From assembly GCA_021790955.1 (NCBI GenBank), contig JAJYFI010000086.1:1-6801 (forward strand): a stretch of DNA of 6,801 nucleotides. Direction: 5' to 3'. The first letter of the stretch is position 1, and the number at the start of each line of letters is the position of its first letter. Below are positions 1-5,368 of this stretch, in pieces. The notes beneath the pieces are model-generated. The model was not told where the DNA came from. It worked only from the letters and a program-made list of their open reading frames with translations, and ran no database searches. Origin of the DNA: a bacterium. Lineage in GTDB: Bacteria; Elusimicrobiota; Elusimicrobia; UBA1565; UBA9628. The translations under genes and the position numbers were made by a program.

Positions 1-1688
1 GGGAGTCGGATTGGAAGTCGGCCGCTGAAATTGGGGAGTTGTCCGCGGCGGTGTCCGCCGCTGGAGCGGCCGAGGGGCCGTATGTCGAGCCGCCGATCAT
101 TCCAGCCGCCATCGAGGCGTCGGGATGGAGCGCTGCGGAGGAGGCCGGTTGGCCGTCGGGTTGGTCCGAGCCTCTCGAGAGCCTAGTATTTCTTGATTTC
201 TCTTCGGAGGAGCTTTTTTGGGGGGGCACGGGCTTGGGGTATTTTTCATGGTCCGATCTTCCCGCGTCGCCGACGCCGGCGCTGAGCCCGGCCCCTGACG
301 AGCCGCGCCGACAGTCCTTCCCGATCGCTCCCGATCTCGGATGGGGGATGCCGGGCGCCGCGGTAGCGCCCACATCTCCCCCTGCGACGCCCCCGGCCCA
401 GGAAGCGGCGCGGCCGGAGGCGTCCTCCGAGGCGGCGGCGCCCGTGCCTTCCGAGCCCGCCATCAAGTTGGGGGAACCCAAGGCGTTTAAACTTCTTGAG
501 GAGCCGGAATCAGGCCCCCAATCCTTCGTGGAGGGGGAGCCGTCCGGCGAGCCTGCCGCGCCGACGAATCCCGAAGCGGCGGCTCCGGAGCCGGCCGTGG
601 CAACCGAGGCCCTCTCCGCTCCCGAACCCGCCGCGGCGCCATCCGTCCCCGAGCCGTCCGCGAACGCGCCGGCGGAGGCCCCTCCCGCCGCGGAGGGGCT
701 TTCCGCGAGCCTGGAACCGGCCTTTTTCTCGGCGGAACCGGAGGCGGCGGCCGCCGCCGCTCCGGAGATCAAACCGTCCGCGGCCGAGGCGCCGCCCCAG
801 TCTTCTCCCGCGGCCTTGGAGCCGCCCCCCGCCGACGACGGTCCCGTCGGCGCCACATTGTCGTCGTCCGCCGTCGCGGCCGAGGCGCCTTCTTTGTTGA
901 GCGTTGGCCCCAGCACGCAGGAAGTGATCGCCCGCCTCGCCAAGCCGCAGACCTTGCCTTCCAAATCGGCGGCTCCGGCCGCCAAGAAAAAAACGAATCA
1001 ATGGATCCTCTTCGGCGTCATAGCGTCGCTCGTCGTTTTGGCGGCGTCCTGGTACCTGTTCTGGCAGAACGGCGCGCCGAAAGAAGAGACGGCCCCCGCG
1101 GTCAAACCGGCGACGGCTCCTCCGATTGCCGCGGCGCCTGCGCCGACCGCCACGCCGTCTGTCGCGCCCCAGGCCCTCCAAGGCTCGGCGTCTCCCCTTC
1201 CCGTTTCCCCGTATCCTGCCTCAGCCCCGGAGGCTGCGGCGCAGCCTTCGCCCTCCCCGGCTGCCGTCGAGCCCGCGAAGGCCGGGACGTCGGCTTCTGA
1301 CAACAAGAGCCAAGCGATCGAAATGACGAAAAGCTACCCGCTCGTCGGCAGACGCAAGAGCGTCGGCTCCCGGCTTGAAAGCTCGTTCGGGCGCAAAGGA
1401 TACAAGGAGGAGTGGAGCGCGAGCCCCGAAGGGAGGGAAGGGCAGAGCCCGTATAACTTCCTCGTGCAGTACCGCGTGGTGTCCGTTTCGGGACGCGCGG
1501 AGCCGAAGCTCTATCTTTTCGAGGTCGACTTGAGCCGGCATACGGTCAAGGCCGAGAACCGCCAGGCTCGCCGGTTGTGGGCCCCGGAGAAGGCCCGTGC
1601 TGCGAGATACAGGAGCCGGTCCTCCTCGGCCGCCGCGCGAAATCCTCGCGTGGTGCGCGAGATCGTGATCCGGCCTAAATCCGCGTAA
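1..1688 (+). CDS. Pro/Ala/Glu-rich single-pass membrane protein, 5' partial, unknown function
   Basis: The frame is open to the left edge (codons begin at base 3), so the TTG at 39 is probably internal and the true start lies outside the window. Residue numbers here count from that TTG. Residues 1-75 hold scattered Trp/Phe (SGW, GWPSGW, LFWGG, YFSW). Residues 76-310 are low-complexity Pro/Ala/Glu. A KKK cluster at 316-319 precedes one membrane helix (W322 to about W342), so by the positive-inside rule the long N-terminal part is cytoplasmic and the C-terminus periplasmic. A second Pro/Ala linker (345-425) leads to a compact region (about 429-516) with alternating hydrophobic residues (YNFLVQYRVVSV, LYLFEVDLS), suggesting a small beta-rich domain, then an Arg-rich tail. 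I recognise no family. The topology resembles TonB-like or Pro-rich envelope-spanning proteins, but no TonB motif is seen. Coding is supported by one long consistent frame and its composition; the Arg-rich ORFs in other frames are shadows. Confidence 0.8.
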   Translation, partial: ESDWKSAAEIGELSAAVSAAGAAEGPYVEPPIIPAAIEASGWSAAEEAGWPSGWSEPLESLVFLDFSSEELFWGGTGLGYFSWSDLPASPTPALSPAPDEPRRQSFPIAPDLGWGMPGAAVAPTSPPATPPAQEAARPEASSEAAAPVPSEPAIKLGEPKAFKLLEEPESGPQSFVEGEPSGEPAAPTNPEAAAPEPAVATEALSAPEPAAAPSVPEPSANAPAEAPPAAEGLSASLEPAFFSAEPEAAAAAAPEIKPSAAEAPPQSSPAALEPPPADDGPVGATLSSSAVAAEAPSLLSVGPSTQEVIARLAKPQTLPSKSAAPAAKKKTNQWILFGVIASLVVLAASWYLFWQNGAPKEETAPAVKPATAPPIAAAPAPTATPSVAPQALQGSASPLPVSPYPASAPEAAAQPSPSPAAVEPAKAGTSASDNKSQAIEMTKSYPLVGRRKSVGSRLESSFGRKGYKEEWSASPEGREGQSPYNFLVQYRVVSVSGRAEPKLYLFEVDLSRHTVKAENRQARRLWAPEKARAARYRSRSSSAAARNPRVVREIVIRPKSA

Positions 1689-1708
1689 ACGCCGGTTGAT
1701 CGGGCGTT
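1688..1708 (+). other. Inverted repeat overlapping the -35 region of the next gene
   Basis: AACGCC (1688-1693) pairs with GGCGTT (1703-1708) across a 9-base loop. It starts at the stop codon of the upstream gene and its right arm covers the first bases of the TTGCCT -35-like box. No T-run follows, so it is not a canonical terminator. It may be a weak transcript-end hairpin, an operator half-site pair, or chance in GC-rich DNA. Confidence 0.3.
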
Positions 1709-1736
1709 GCCTCGGCGGGCGCGGGTGTATTAGAAT
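1707..1736 (+). promoter_or_regulatory. Putative sigma70-type promoter, likely giving a leaderless transcript
   Basis: TTGCCT (1707-1712), an 18-base spacer and TAGAAT (1731-1736) form a reasonable sigma70-like promoter. The last base of the -10 box is 7 bases before the ATG at 1744, so the expected transcription start falls on or within a base or two of the start codon. No Shine-Dalgarno is present between them, which fits leaderless translation. Confidence 0.55.
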
Positions 1737-1743
1737 CCTTTCC

Positions 1744-2385
1744 ATGGCGTCAATCGGCACGGTCCCGGTGAAGACACCGGATTCCCAGCGCGCGGGCGAT
1801 CCGCGCTTCTGGAGCCTCATGCTCCTATTGGACATGATTTTTATCATGGTGTTCGGCGCCGTACTGGCCGGAAAGATCCACCAGTATTGGGGGGCGAACG
1901 CCTCCGCGGCCTATCCGATCCCTTCGAAAAGACATTTCGCCCAGTTCCAGGCCAAACGAATCGTTCCGCCCGCGAAGCCCACTCCCGCCGTCGCGGTCTC
2001 AAAGTCCGAGGCGGTTTCTCCGGCCGCGCCGCGACCCGGCAGCCGGGCGGCGGCGCCCGTCCCCAAGGCGCCCTTGAAGCCCTCCCTGGGAACTTCCGCT
2101 TCGGCCGGCGGCAGGCCGGTATCCCCAGCCAGGGCGATTCCAGCCGTGTTCAAGATCAGGGCGCCGCGGGCGAGGGAAGTCTATCTTGTCGGGGCATTCT
2201 TGAAGCGGGGACGGCTTCGCCTTCGCCGGGGAACGCATGGGAATTGGGAGACCACCGTGTATCTGACCCCCAACACCTATCGGTATTTCTTCCAAGTTGA
2301 CCGCAAGGAAATCACCGACCCGGCCAACAAGCGCACCGACGCCCGCGGCTATTCGGTGCTGGTGGTTCCTTCCTCGGGACGCTGA
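1744..2385 (+). CDS. Membrane-anchored protein with AMPK/CBM48-like (glycogen-binding type) E-set domain
   Basis: 213 residues from the ATG at 1744. The frame is also open to a TTG at 1696, but that upstream part overlaps the promoter elements and looks non-coding. One membrane helix lies at about residues 22-43 (FWSLMLLLDMIFIM...), after a short basic N-terminus, so the rest should be periplasmic. Residues 60-132 are a Pro/Ala/Ser linker. Residues 134-208 fit the early-set fold of AMPK-beta/CBM48 domains: VYLVGAF, then GNWETTVYL, then the turn and strand TPNTYRYFFQVD, ITDP, and a final GYSVLVV. Known family members bind glucans through two Trp, in the motifs NNW and GQW. Here those positions read KRG and KEI, so glucan binding is doubtful and the domain may serve protein contacts. 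The fold call is from recognisable pattern only. Nothing else in the window is a glycogen-metabolism gene. Confidence 0.8.
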   Translation: MASIGTVPVKTPDSQRAGDPRFWSLMLLLDMIFIMVFGAVLAGKIHQYWGANASAAYPIPSKRHFAQFQAKRIVPPAKPTPAVAVSKSEAVSPAAPRPGSRAAAPVPKAPLKPSLGTSASAGGRPVSPARAIPAVFKIRAPRAREVYLVGAFLKRGRLRLRRGTHGNWETTVYLTPNTYRYFFQVDRKEITDPANKRTDARGYSVLVVPSSGR

Positions 2386-2392
2386 CCGGTCC

Positions 2393-2420
2393 GACGGCAG
2401 TCGCGGTTGCCGCTGCCGTC
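2393..2420 (+). other. Strong inverted repeat between two genes, upstream of an HTH gene
   Basis: GACGGCAG (2393-2400) and CTGCCGTC (2413-2420) are perfect 8-base complements. Inside, CGG (2404-2406) and CCG (2410-2412) can extend the stem, with a 3-base bulge and a TTG loop. No T-run follows, so intrinsic termination after the upstream gene would be weak. It ends 9 bases before the extended -10 element of the HTH gene and covers its -35 region, so it could act as a DNA operator or as an RNA hairpin at the upstream gene's 3' end. Confidence 0.5.
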
Positions 2421-2429
2421 AAATCGGGT

Positions 2430-2438
2430 TGATAGAAT
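2430..2438 (+). promoter_or_regulatory. Extended -10 promoter element for the HTH gene
   Basis: TGATAGAAT at 2430-2438 matches the extended -10 form TGnTANNNT. The only -35-like box, TTGCCG (2407-2412), is 20 bases upstream, which is long, so the element would rely on the TG extension. A second extended -10-like string, TGTTAGGAT (2465-2473), lies nearer the start codon and is an alternative. Confidence 0.4.
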
Positions 2439-2485
2439 CCGGTAAAAGATGACACTGGGAAATATGTTAGGATTCTTTTGTCCCC

Positions 2486-2752
2486 ATGAAGAAAAAGCGC
2501 CGTTTGCCGCGCGCCCAGCCCGCTGGAACCCAGTCGTTTCCGAGCGAGACTCCCGAGGTGATGGACATCAAAAGGCTTGCGCGTTATTTGGGAATCGGGC
2601 GGTCCAAAATTTACGGCCTCATCCGCCAGAAGAAAATCCCGGCTTCCCGCATCGGCCGGCAATACCGGTTCTCAAAACCGCTCATCGACGCCTGGCTCAA
2701 GGAAAACCTCATTATCTCCCATGAGAGCCAGATGGGGCTTTTCGGACGCTAG
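2486..2752 (+). CDS. Small excisionase-family helix-turn-helix DNA-binding protein
   Basis: 88 residues. Residues 1-25 are a basic, Pro-rich lead (KKKRR...). Residues 26-73 form a recognisable HTH_17/excisionase-type (MerR-like) winged helix: MDIKRLARYLGIGRSKIYGL is helix-turn-helix, followed by IRQKKIPASRIG and the wing RQYRFSKPLIDAWLKE. Known members bind DNA as small transcriptional regulators or as excision factors in mobile elements. No integrase or phage gene is nearby, so a regulator is more likely. Start: the ATG at 2486 has only a distant AGGA (2469-2472). The ATG at 2561 would also keep the whole domain (63 residues) but its GAGG sits too close. The ORF in another frame starting at 2449 is a shadow. 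An inverted repeat over its own promoter suggests autoregulation, but this is inference. Confidence 0.85.
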   Translation: MKKKRRLPRAQPAGTQSFPSETPEVMDIKRLARYLGIGRSKIYGLIRQKKIPASRIGRQYRFSKPLIDAWLKENLIISHESQMGLFGR

Positions 2753-2779
2753 TGGAATCACCCCGGCGGCGTGAGCGTG

Positions 2780-2808
2780 TTGCTTTGCAGAGGGAGATGT
2801 TGTAGAGT
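2780..2808 (+). promoter_or_regulatory. Putative sigma70-type promoter for the repeat miniprotein
   Basis: TTGCTT (2780-2785), a 17-base spacer and TAGAGT (2803-2808). The expected transcription start is near 2815, giving a leader of about 43 bases that contains the strong Shine-Dalgarno at 2844. Spacing is ideal and the hexamers are good though not perfect. Confidence 0.5.
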
Positions 2809-2843
2809 TCTGACCGAGGATGAAATCCCCCTCGAATTTGAGC

Positions 2844-2850
2844 GGAGGTG
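2844..2850 (+). promoter_or_regulatory. Strong Shine-Dalgarno setting the start at 2859
   Basis: GGAGGTG lies 8 bases before the ATG at 2859. It decides this start over the in-frame ATG at 2820, which would add 13 residues running through the Shine-Dalgarno itself. It is the strongest ribosome-binding site in the window. Confidence 0.8.
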
Positions 2851-2858
2851 ACGAAGGC

Positions 2859-3080
2859 ATGGCTGAAAAAGTCCACAAGACTGGCGTCAAGCGCGCCGTA
2901 GGATACCTCTATTACATCGACAAGCAGGGCGATATCGCGCGCGCCAAGATGGCGCGCGGCGGCCGCTCCGGGGGCCGGCCCGAAAAAGTCGAAAAGCTGG
3001 GCCTCAAGAAGGAGAAAGGCTTTCTTTACTACGTCGACAAGAAGGGGGATGTCTCCCGCGCGAGGATGGTCGGCGCGTAA
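2859..3080 (+). CDS. 73-residue basic protein of two tandem GYLYYIDK-type repeats, unknown function
   Basis: Two homologous units, residues 4-32 and 43-71, are joined by a Gly/Arg linker (ARGGRSGGRP). By direct alignment 16 of 29 positions are identical and most others are conservative. Each unit has K-x-G-x-K, then G[YF]LYY[IV]DK, then GD[IV]xRA[KR]M. The pattern suggests a beta-strand, a tight DKxGD turn and a second strand, i.e. two small beta-hairpin modules. The protein is strongly basic, with many Lys/Arg and no membrane segment, signal peptide or Cys. A nucleic-acid- or ribosome-associated role is possible from composition only; I do not know the function. It looks like a well-expressed monocistronic gene: own promoter-like element, strong Shine-Dalgarno and strong intrinsic terminator. 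Both repeats retain the conserved positions, which supports selection at protein level. Confidence 0.85.
   Translation: MAEKVHKTGVKRAVGYLYYIDKQGDIARAKMARGGRSGGRPEKVEKLGLKKEKGFLYYVDKKGDVSRARMVGA
2868..3071 (+). repeat. Intragenic tandem duplication (two 29-codon units)
   Basis: Units 2868-2954 and 2985-3071 encode the two homologous modules of the small basic protein, offset by 117 bases (39 codons). The encoded residues are much more alike than the DNA, so the duplication is old and maintained rather than a recent slippage product. Confidence 0.8.
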
Positions 3081-3084
3081 CCTC

Positions 3085-3106
3085 AAGGGGTCGCGACTTG
3101 ACCCTT
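3085..3106 (+). other. Small hairpin just after the repeat-protein stop codon
   Basis: AAGGGGTC (3085-3092) pairs with GACCCTT (3100-3106) with one bulged G and a 7-base loop. It lies directly before the strong terminator and may help protect or end the transcript. The only TTG start of the following ORF falls in its loop. Confidence 0.3.
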
Positions 3107-3535
3107 CTTCGAAAGCCGTCCCAAGCCCCCCGGTCGCGGAAGGGGGGCTTTTTTCGTAAGGGACGGGGGGCCCCGCTGGACGTCGCGGCGTGGAAGGCGG
3201 CGGTCGAGCCTCCGGCGTATCTGGCCGGCGTTCGAGAGAAGGACCTGGCAAGGGACCCCGCGCTTTATGATCTGGCTCGCGCGCTTCACGACGAAATTTA
3301 TCCCGTCATGAAGCGCTATGCCCTCAGCGGAAAATGCCTTGCCGGCGAGGAACGGCTTTTTGCCTATCCCTGGGGGGCTCAAAGCCGAGGGATGCGGCTT
3401 GACGGACCTTGCTCGGCTGCGCGCCTCGCCGCGCGCATCTCCAGGCTTTGCGGCGGACGGACTCCCCTTCTGGACCGGATTCTCCGACTTTGCGTGAAAT
3501 GGTCGGCTGCGCGCCGGGCGACTTATGGCGGATAG
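3098..3535 (+). CDS. Uncertain ORF before folD; start unclear, possible frameshift or decayed gene
   Basis: The frame is open from a TTG at 3098, but this start sits upstream of the terminator and lacks a Shine-Dalgarno, so translation from it is unlikely. After the terminator the first ATG in frame is at 3308 (75 codons), also without a good ribosome-binding site. The stretch encoded about 3176-3373 reads like a real protein (YDLARALHDEIYPVMKRY, AGEERLFAYPWG). After a G6 run at 3372-3377 the annotated frame becomes Arg/Cys-rich, whereas the +1 frame reads LKAEGCGLTDLARL ... GLPFWTGFSDFA and stops at 3495-3497. This suggests either a one-base sequence error, a genuine frameshift, or a decaying gene. 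In the unshifted frame its end overlaps the folD start by 11 bases, which could be coupling or chance. No family recognised and no promoter seen after the terminator. If it is not a gene, 3155-3524 holds nothing else I can identify. Confidence 0.4.
   Translation: MTLLRKPSQAPRSRKGGFFRKGRGAPLDVAAWKAAVEPPAYLAGVREKDLARDPALYDLARALHDEIYPVMKRYALSGKCLAGEERLFAYPWGAQSRGMRLDGPCSAARLAARISRLCGGRTPLLDRILRLCVKWSAARRATYGG
3123..3154 (+). terminator. Strong intrinsic (Rho-independent) terminator
   Basis: AAGCCCCCC (3123-3131) and GGGGGGCTT (3142-3150) form a perfect 9-bp GC-rich stem with a 10-base loop, ending in six consecutive T (3149-3154). It lies 43 bases after the stop codon of the repeat protein and should end that transcript. 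Confidence 0.9.
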
Positions 3536-4403
3536 GCTCGAGGAGGCCCGGGCGCTCTCGCGCGCCTTGTCAGCCGACCTTTTGGCTCGTATCCGTAGGG
3601 AGGTCGCGCGCCTCGACCGCGCGCCCGTTCTGGCGGTCGTTCAAAGCTCGGGAGACGCCGCGTCGTCCTATGCGGCGGGCCGCCGGAAAGCGGGCGCCGA
3701 GGCGGGCGTCCGCGTCGAGTCCACGTCCTTGCCCGAGGGGGGCTCCGCCGCCGCCGAACGCGTCATCGTGGGACTCTCGGAGGATCCCGAGATCGCCGCC
3801 GTGCTCATCGAGACGCCCGTGGCGCCGGCGCTTCGGGAGGCCCAGTTGCGATCGGCCCTCGCGCCGGCGAAAGACGCCGAGGGGCTTTCTGCCTTCAACT
3901 ACGGGCGGCTGTTTTCGGCCCGCCGCTGGGAGGAGGTCGAAGAAGGCGCCTTCCCCGTTCCTCCCACTGCCCTTGCCATCGCGGCTCTGGCCCGCGGCTG
4001 CGGCGTCGAACTCAAGGGGATCGCGGCGCTTGTCGCCGGGCGATCGAACGCCGTGGGGAAGCCGGCCGCCCATCTTTTGAGCCTTTTGGGAGCGACGGTG
4101 ACGATAGCGCATTCCCAGACGCGGGACCTTCCCACATTGTGCTCGAGGGCCGAGCTTCTCGTCGCCTGCGCGGGAAAGCCGGAATTCGTCGATGCCGCGT
4201 GGGTCCGCAAGGGAGCCGTCGTCATCGACGCCGGCGTCAATGTGAGAGGGGGCTCTCTCGTCGGCGACGTCGCGCCCGATGCCGCGGACCGTGCGGCGTT
4301 CATGACCCCTGTCCCGGGAGGGGTCGGCCCGCTCACGACCGCCCACCTTCTCCACAACGTTTTGCTCCTTAAGAAGCTTCAGGCCCATCCGTTGCGTAAA
4401 TAA
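3525..4403 (+). CDS. folD: FolD-family methylenetetrahydrofolate dehydrogenase/cyclohydrolase homologue with altered catalytic residues
   Basis: 292 residues, close to the usual ~285-300. Family FolD interconverts 5,10-methylene-, 5,10-methenyl- and 10-formyl-THF using NADP in the cytosol. The C-terminal Rossmann half is clear: GRSNAVGKP (172-180), VACAGKP, GAVVIDAGVN (230-239), and the signature PGGVGPLT (264-271). The N-terminal catalytic half keeps the order but not the residues. In the segment matching E. coli YVASKRK, Y49 is kept but the catalytic Lys (K54) is R53. The Gln of VQLPLP (Q98) is E96, in the context IETP. The Asp of KDVDG (D121) is E119, in the context KDAEG. The PCTP motif is PVPP. 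So cyclohydrolase activity is doubtful; it may be dehydrogenase-only or have a new substrate. The symbol reflects family, not proven activity. The ATG at 3525 has a weak Shine-Dalgarno; no other start fits the N-terminal alignment better. Confidence 0.85.
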   Translation: MADRLEEARALSRALSADLLARIRREVARLDRAPVLAVVQSSGDAASSYAAGRRKAGAEAGVRVESTSLPEGGSAAAERVIVGLSEDPEIAAVLIETPVAPALREAQLRSALAPAKDAEGLSAFNYGRLFSARRWEEVEEGAFPVPPTALAIAALARGCGVELKGIAALVAGRSNAVGKPAAHLLSLLGATVTIAHSQTRDLPTLCSRAELLVACAGKPEFVDAAWVRKGAVVIDAGVNVRGGSLVGDVAPDAADRAAFMTPVPGGVGPLTTAHLLHNVLLLKKLQAHPLRK

Positions 4404-4408
4404 AGAAT

Positions 4409-4417
4409 TGATATAAT
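4409..4417 (+). promoter_or_regulatory. Perfect extended -10 promoter element for htpX
   Basis: TGATATAAT (4409-4417) matches the extended -10 consensus TGnTATAAT exactly, in a short A/T-rich island in otherwise GC-rich DNA. No good -35 is seen at 16-18 bases; TTGCGT at 4392 is too close. The expected start of transcription, near 4424, gives a short leader with the Shine-Dalgarno. Confidence 0.65.
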
Positions 4418-4426
4418 AAAAAAAAC

Positions 4427-4432
4427 GGGAGA
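4427..4432 (+). promoter_or_regulatory. Shine-Dalgarno of htpX
   Basis: GGGAGA ends 7 bases before the ATG at 4440 and supports that start. Confidence 0.7.
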
Positions 4433-4439
4433 ATACATT

Positions 4440-5348
4440 ATGAAACGCGTCATCTTGTTTATCGCAGTCAACCTGCTCGTCATTCTTGTCGTCTCGGTCC
4501 TCGTCAATCTCCTGGGTATTAGGCCCTACCTCAGTTCCCGGGGCATTGATTACGTCGCGCTCCTTGAGTTTTGCGCGCTGTTCGGCTTCGCCGGCGCCAT
4601 GATCTCCCTGTCGATGTCGCGCTGGACCGCCAAGATGATGATGGGAGTCCGGCTTATCGACTCGGAGCATCCGGCGAGCGCCGCCGAGTCCCGCATCGTG
4701 GACATGGTGCGAAGCCTCGCCCGGAAGGCGGAGCTCCCGGCCCTTCCCGAGATCGGCGTCTACCAAAGCCCCGAGGTGAACGCCTTCGCCACGGGCCCAT
4801 CGAAGCGGCGGGCGCTGTTGGCGATCTCGTCTGGCCTGCTGGAGACGATGGACGACCGCGCCGTCGAGGGTGTGATCGGCCACGAATTGTCCCACGTGGC
4901 CAACGGCGATATGGTCACGATGACGCTCCTGCAGGGGATCGTCAATACCTTCGTCATGTTCCTCGCCTACGTGATCGCCTTCGCGATCGACAACGCCCTG
5001 CGCAGCCGCGACAGCGAGGAACGCGGCGGAGGGCTCGGCTATTTCGCCCAGTCGATCCTCATTTACGTTCTCGAGATGGTGCTCATGTTCCTCGCATCGC
5101 CGATCATCTACGCCTATTCGCGCTGGAGAGAGTACCGTGCGGACGCCGGCTCGGCGCGCCTGACCGCGCGGGAGACGATGATTCATGCCCTGGAGTCCCT
5201 GAAACGGGCGACCCGGGTTGAAGACAACCGTGCTCCAGCGCTCTCCTCTTTTAAAATCAACGGCCGCGGCCACGGGCTCTTGGCCTTGCTTTTCTCGACG
5301 CATCCCCCGCTCGACGCCCGCATCGAGGCTTTGAGGCGACCTCAATAA
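4440..5348 (+). CDS. htpX: Protease HtpX, membrane zinc metalloprotease (M48B)
   Basis: 302 residues, near the usual length (E. coli about 293). HtpX is an inner-membrane zinc endoprotease that cleaves misfolded or damaged membrane proteins on the cytoplasmic side, acting with FtsH in envelope quality control. Four hydrophobic segments are seen at about 4-26, 38-60, 163-183 and 202-226. The zinc site is complete: HELSH at 148-152 (H148, H152 ligands, E149 catalytic) and the third ligand E231 in EYRAD (231-235). NAFATGP (114-120) and STHPPLDARI near the C-terminus are also typical. It has its own promoter and Shine-Dalgarno, 36 bases after the FolD-family stop codon. In E. coli htpX is under CpxR envelope-stress control; no CpxR-like box was identified here. 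Confidence 0.96.
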   Translation: MKRVILFIAVNLLVILVVSVLVNLLGIRPYLSSRGIDYVALLEFCALFGFAGAMISLSMSRWTAKMMMGVRLIDSEHPASAAESRIVDMVRSLARKAELPALPEIGVYQSPEVNAFATGPSKRRALLAISSGLLETMDDRAVEGVIGHELSHVANGDMVTMTLLQGIVNTFVMFLAYVIAFAIDNALRSRDSEERGGGLGYFAQSILIYVLEMVLMFLASPIIYAYSRWREYRADAGSARLTARETMIHALESLKRATRVEDNRAPALSSFKINGRGHGLLALLFSTHPPLDARIEALRRPQ

Positions 5349-5368
5349 AAGCCCGCAAAACACACCCC

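Noticed and set aside
496..900. Arg/Pro-rich 134-codon frame on the + strand
   Set aside because: An alternate-frame shadow of the Pro/Ala-rich membrane protein; low complexity only.
510..1181. Arg/Gly-rich 223-codon frame on the - strand
   Set aside because: Composition (RRRGRRRR runs) is the typical shadow of Pro/Ala-rich coding on the other strand. No ribosome-binding site or domain.
2449..2724. 91-codon + frame starting close behind the extended -10 element
   Set aside because: The ATG position is tempting for a leaderless gene, but the overlapping frame encodes a clear HTH domain, while this one has no recognisable feature.
2486..2752. Excisionase-type protein as a sign of an integrated element
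   Set aside because: No integrase, attachment-site repeat, tRNA or phage gene is visible, so the HTH gene alone does not support a mobile element.
2712..3251. 179-codon - strand frame over the repeat miniprotein
   Set aside because: Its apparent repeats (ARDIALLVDV and similar) are only the antisense image of the tandem repeats on the + strand; it also crosses the terminator.
3409..4080. 223-codon Arg/Pro-rich + frame overlapping folD
   Set aside because: Out of frame with the FolD motifs and compositionally a shadow.
3570..5363. 597-codon open frame on the - strand across folD and htpX
   Set aside because: It is antisense to two genes with clear family motifs. Its translation is Arg/His/Asp/Gly-rich without recognisable domains, as expected from the complement of GC-rich codons.
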